A stretch of DNA of 64,000 nt from Prevotella sp. E13-27 (GTDB taxonomy: Bacteria > Bacteroidota > Bacteroidia > Bacteroidales > Bacteroidaceae), in the NCBI RefSeq assembly GCF_023217965.1, contig NZ_JALPSC010000002.1, forward strand, positions 744,001-808,000, read 5' to 3'. Each line of letters starts with the position of its first letter. The first letter of the stretch is position 1. A program made the translations under genes and the position numbers. This document shows positions 61,779-64,000 of the stretch, piece after piece. The notes under the pieces were generated by a model, which made no database searches, had not been told where the DNA came from, and saw only the letters and a program-made list of their open reading frames with translations.

Positions 61779-61956
61779 AATCGTTGTTTTTAAAAGAAAT
61801 TGTTGTTTGTTGTTTTTCAGAAACGAATTTCCCTAATTAGAATTAATTCTATCCACGAATTTCTCTAATCTAAATCTTTGCCTAAGACAATTATTTCCAT
61901 AATTCGTGAGAAAAATTAGAGTCAATTAGGATCATTCGTTTCAAAAGAAATTGTTT
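61779..61956. repeat. AT-rich gap with imperfect inverted repeat
   Basis: AAACGAATTTCCCTAATTAG near 61821 is mirrored imperfectly by CAATTAGGATCATTCGTTT near 61923-61942, with two more CACGAATT/AATTCGTG copies between. No gene; a dyad of about 120 bp typical of Bacteroidales spacer DNA. Confidence 0.5.
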
Positions 61957-62427
61957 TTATATCACGTTAATGAGATGAATTTTCCTGCGGTTGTTTTTAG
62001 GTCTCACGGCGAAGTGTAACCAGTATTCGCGGGCGTTACGCTCCAGGAGTATCTCGTCGAAGTCCTGACCTGTCTCGTCGCTAATGTCGAGCAGCTTCAC
62101 CGCATAACGCAGCAGCTGTTCCTTGCTGTTGACGCGAATGTCGGCAGCACATCCCGTTAGGTGGTTCGACGTGGGGCATCCTCCCACCAACCTGTTCAGC
62201 TCCTTGCACCTGTAGCCACTGTTGATGATGATAGGCACCTCCCTCACTTTCTCCAACCACTGGCACACCCTTGTCAGGTTATCTATCACCTTTGCGTCGG
62301 GCTGTGTCTGTCGCTGCTGGTCGAGGTATCCCAGCTTCACGTTGGTGCGTGTCATCTCCTCGAGAGTGAAGTGTGGCGTCAATCGAACGCCTTCAAGCTT
62401 ATTTGTTTTATTGTTTTCCTTTGTCAT
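61957..62427 (-). CDS. M15-family peptidase (D-Ala-D-Ala carboxypeptidase-like)
   Basis: The 156-aa protein has the Peptidase_M15_3 core: HFTLEEMTRTNVKLGYLDQQ at the start, INSGYRCKELNRLVGG, SNHLTGCAADIRV with the zinc His and Asp, and WLHFAVRP with the last zinc His. There is no signal peptide, as in phage endolysin-like peptidases. Other HU/smalltalk loci carry an N-acetylmuramoyl-alanine amidase at this place, as far as I recall, so a wall-cleaving enzyme seems a constant part of such elements. Confidence 0.92.
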   Translation of the reverse strand: MTKENNKTNKLEGVRLTPHFTLEEMTRTNVKLGYLDQQRQTQPDAKVIDNLTRVCQWLEKVREVPIIINSGYRCKELNRLVGGCPTSNHLTGCAADIRVNSKEQLLRYAVKLLDISDETGQDFDEILLERNAREYWLHFAVRPKNNRRKIHLINVI

Positions 62428-62494
62428 AATAGTAAAGTTTTTTATATGAATAATGTTACTTTCGAAATCGTCTGCAGACTTGTGATTTCGCTGG

Positions 62495-62502
62495 CAAAGG
62501 TA
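62495..62502 (-). promoter_or_regulatory. Putative -7 element of the M15 peptidase gene
   Basis: On the - strand this reads TACCTTTG, 68 nt before the peptidase start. The palindrome at 62523-62561 lies over its expected -33 position. Confidence 0.6.
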
Positions 62503-62522
62503 TGAGTATTGGCAAAGAAAAA

Positions 62523-62561
62523 GGTCTTATATAAGACTTACTATAAGACTTATATAAGACC
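62523..62561. promoter_or_regulatory. Palindromic operator-like site GGTCTTATATAAG
   Basis: GGTCTTATATAAG (62523-62535) and CTTATATAAGACC (62549-62561) are perfect reverse complements, each almost palindromic itself, with a related ACTTACTATAAGA between. Its place over the -33 region of the peptidase promoter fits a repressor site. Confidence 0.65.
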
Positions 62562-62581
62562 GTAAACGCCCTGTTTATGGG

Positions 62582-63403
62582 CTATTTCAAGAGGTCGTCT
62601 ATTCGGCGTGCATCGGGCGGCAACTTACCTGTCTGTTGCCACGAGCCAGCTAGCTGTGCCATGTTTGGAATGCCCCACAGCTGCTGAAACAGTTTCCACT
62701 TCTTTTTTATCTGCAATCTTTCAGCCATCGCCGTCGCTAAGTAGGCAGCCTGATTGGCCGACACGCCCTCGGCCAGAGCATAGCCGTCGGGCACTATGAA
62801 CCCAGCATTCCTCAGACGTTGCCACAACACTTGCGCCTCGTCTGTAAACAGTTCGCTCATATCATCGGTTACGCTACCGCCAGCGCCCACTTGCGCCGTC
62901 TCCACAATCTGTTCATCGTCGAAATGGTTCAGCAGTTCCATTATCTCCTCAGACAACTCCAGCTTGGCAGCTGTTATCAGCTCCAGGAACACCGTCTTGG
63001 CAGCCTCGCGCTTGCTTAGTGTTTTGCGCTTCGATGTGTTCAGATATATGCGCAAGGCCTTCGACACATCATCCTGTGACGACTTCTTAGCGACTCCAGC
63101 CGATAGTTTGCCCAACTCTTTCAGTTGCATGTCCTTTTCCTTCAGTTGCATATCCTTCTCCTGCAGTTGGTCATCTTTCTCCTGTAATTGCCTTTGCAGC
63201 CCTTCGTTCTCTTCGCGTAGTGCCTCGTTGTCATTCCTCAGCTGGCTAATCTCGTCCAGCAGGTCTTCGGTAGCCGACAGCGTCAGCAACAGTCCCTGCA
63301 ACCGACGAGCCTCTTCTGCTATTCTCTCCTCATCACGTTCAAGCAAGCGACGGCCATCCTGTGCTGCCTCTTTCAATTCTTCAATATTCAAGCTTTTATT
63401 CAT
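62582..63403 (-). CDS. Unknown coiled-coil protein of element C (273 aa)
   Basis: The N-terminal 115 residues form a long coiled coil with heptad-like repeats (QLQEKDDQLQEKDMQLKEKD, three near-identical 7-residue units), followed by a helical region (about 120-175) and a C-terminal part with a Trp-containing motif (KKWKLFQQLWGIPNMAQLAG). It has no membrane segment. It is the first gene of the - strand run, with its own promoter. Layout resembles the 446-aa protein at 31930-33270. Function unknown. Confidence 0.7.
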   Translation of the reverse strand: MNKSLNIEELKEAAQDGRRLLERDEERIAEEARRLQGLLLTLSATEDLLDEISQLRNDNEALREENEGLQRQLQEKDDQLQEKDMQLKEKDMQLKELGKLSAGVAKKSSQDDVSKALRIYLNTSKRKTLSKREAAKTVFLELITAAKLELSEEIMELLNHFDDEQIVETAQVGAGGSVTDDMSELFTDEAQVLWQRLRNAGFIVPDGYALAEGVSANQAAYLATAMAERLQIKKKWKLFQQLWGIPNMAQLAGSWQQTGKLPPDARRIDDLLK

Positions 63404-63442
63404 AGATTCGTAGTATAGATTACTTTAGTGAAAAATGAGGCG

Positions 63443-63450
63443 CAAAGGTA
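63443..63450 (-). promoter_or_regulatory. Putative -7 element of the coiled-coil gene
   Basis: TACCTTTG on the - strand, 39 nt before the start at 63403; no clear -33 element. Confidence 0.55.
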
Positions 63451-63654
63451 CAAAAAATTCCCGCTCGCCATATCAACGAACGGGAATATAATTATGTTAA
63501 TGATTGTTAGTTCTCAGATAGTCAGAGAGATAGACGTAGGCGGATATAACTGAGTCATTTTGTGCTCAATTTGGCCTCTATCTCTTCTATAGTATTTGAG
63601 TTATATCTTTCTCAGCCCATAGGCATCGCGGTTTTAAAGGCTATACATTATTAT

Positions 63655-64000
63655 TTAAAGAGACTCTATCTCCGCTACAGTCAGTCCTGTATAACGGGAG
63701 ATTAGCTTAGAGTCCATACCATCGCGCTTCATGCGTTGTGCGGTCTGTATCATATTTTTGTGGACAGCAGTCTCCTTCACCACCGAAAAGTTCTTCTCCC
63801 ACTCATCCCAGTCGGTCTCAGCCAAATAGCGAGCCACTTGCTCGCGCAGAGGCGGCAGGTCGTCGCGGATGACCGACCAGACAATGTCGGGATCTACTTG
63901 ATAGTAGCCATGTGCAAGGTTATGGCGCATCTTGGTTATCATTATCCACGGTGTTTCAGGATGTGCCTCGCAGAAAGCTTTGGTGAGGTTATAGGCTGCC
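63655..64000 (-). CDS. HepT-like protein, partial (cut by window edge)
   Basis: The frame is open to the window edge and its 5' end is missing. The visible 114 residues show the HepT/DUF86 C-terminal part: MITKMRHNLAHGYYQVD with the RxxxxH-type HEPN motif (RHNLAH) and VWSVIRDDLPPLREQVARYL. A further 55-residue tail (WDEWEKNFSVVKETAVHKNM... LISRYTGLTVAEIESL) is not part of normal HepT and resembles the C-terminal tail of Rpn/PDDEXK transposase-like proteins. HepT acts as an RNase toxin with a MntA nucleotidyltransferase; such a partner gene, if present, would lie outside the window. Confidence 0.75.
   Translation of the reverse strand, partial: AAYNLTKAFCEAHPETPWIMITKMRHNLAHGYYQVDPDIVWSVIRDDLPPLREQVARYLAETDWDEWEKNFSVVKETAVHKNMIQTAQRMKRDGMDSKLISRYTGLTVAEIESL

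Overview
The window looks like a chromosomal segment of a Prevotella-type member of the Bacteroidales. The signs are Bacteroidetes-style promoters (TTTG about 19-20 nt before TAnnTTTG), TonB-dependent receptor, SpoIIE/two-component and methylmalonyl-CoA genes with Bacteroidales-type sequences, and repeated cassettes of a histone-like HU protein plus a 33-residue 'smalltalk' protein, which I know only from this order. Assignment to genus is inference from gene content and style; nothing here is a species marker.

Region 1 (1-18.8 kb, + strand). A tightly packed run encodes a lipoprotein with a zinc ribbon, a response regulator fused to a PP2C/SpoIIE-type phosphatase, a membrane-anchored coiled-coil/propeller protein, a periplasmic-propeller sensor whose histidine-kinase H-box has lost its histidine, a normal soluble histidine kinase, a dimodular NRPS (A-T-C-A-T-TE), a TonB-dependent receptor and an RsbW-like anti-sigma kinase. 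This is a small-molecule synthesis locus joined to its own signalling cascade and an outer-membrane receptor. rarA, a TRIC-type channel gene, an RluA-type pseudouridine synthase gene, a tiny membrane protein gene, tRNA-Ser(GCT) and two tRNA-Glu(CTC) follow.

Region 2 (19.2-37.2 kb, accessory). It begins directly after the tRNA terminator with a smalltalk/HU cassette (copy A). Next come a truncated cytosine methyltransferase, an HsdR_N-type nuclease, a HEPN/Abi-like protein, two unknown proteins sharing a TMTGxxAQYIE tag, a NERD nuclease and a Fic-like protein without the usual histidine. Copy B of the HU cassette (27.5-28.4 kb) is followed by a type IIG restriction-modification enzyme, a coiled-coil protein and a VirE/DUF3987-type replication protein. 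Copies A and B are each followed by an AT-rich core between long inverted repeats built of 8-bp units.

Region 3 (37.2-56.3 kb, housekeeping, mostly - strand): purM, lipoprotein, lemA, TPM-domain protein, aroE, menG/ubiE, purC, phoH, an HI0933-type flavoprotein, a methylmalonyl-CoA decarboxylase set (BCCP, a 50-aa protein, mmdA, mce), ettA, glyA, pyrI, pyrB, then on + a PBP1A-type penicillin-binding protein and two tRNA-Lys(CTT).

Region 4 (56.4-64 kb, accessory, - strand). Again immediately after a tRNA terminator comes smalltalk copy C, split from its HU gene by an IS110-family insertion whose empty site is preserved in copy B. A CHC2/TOPRIM primase, a DUF3987-like protein, a third AT-rich core between inverted repeats, a small unknown gene, an M15 peptidase, a coiled-coil protein and a HepT-like protein cut by the window edge follow. 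Short palindromic repeats are inserted in frame in the primase, in the DUF3987 gene of region 2 and in the biotin carrier protein.

The strongest candidates for something undescribed are the tRNA-linked HU/smalltalk/primase elements with iteron-like inverted-repeat cores, and the partner-switch-controlled NRPS/TonB operon.
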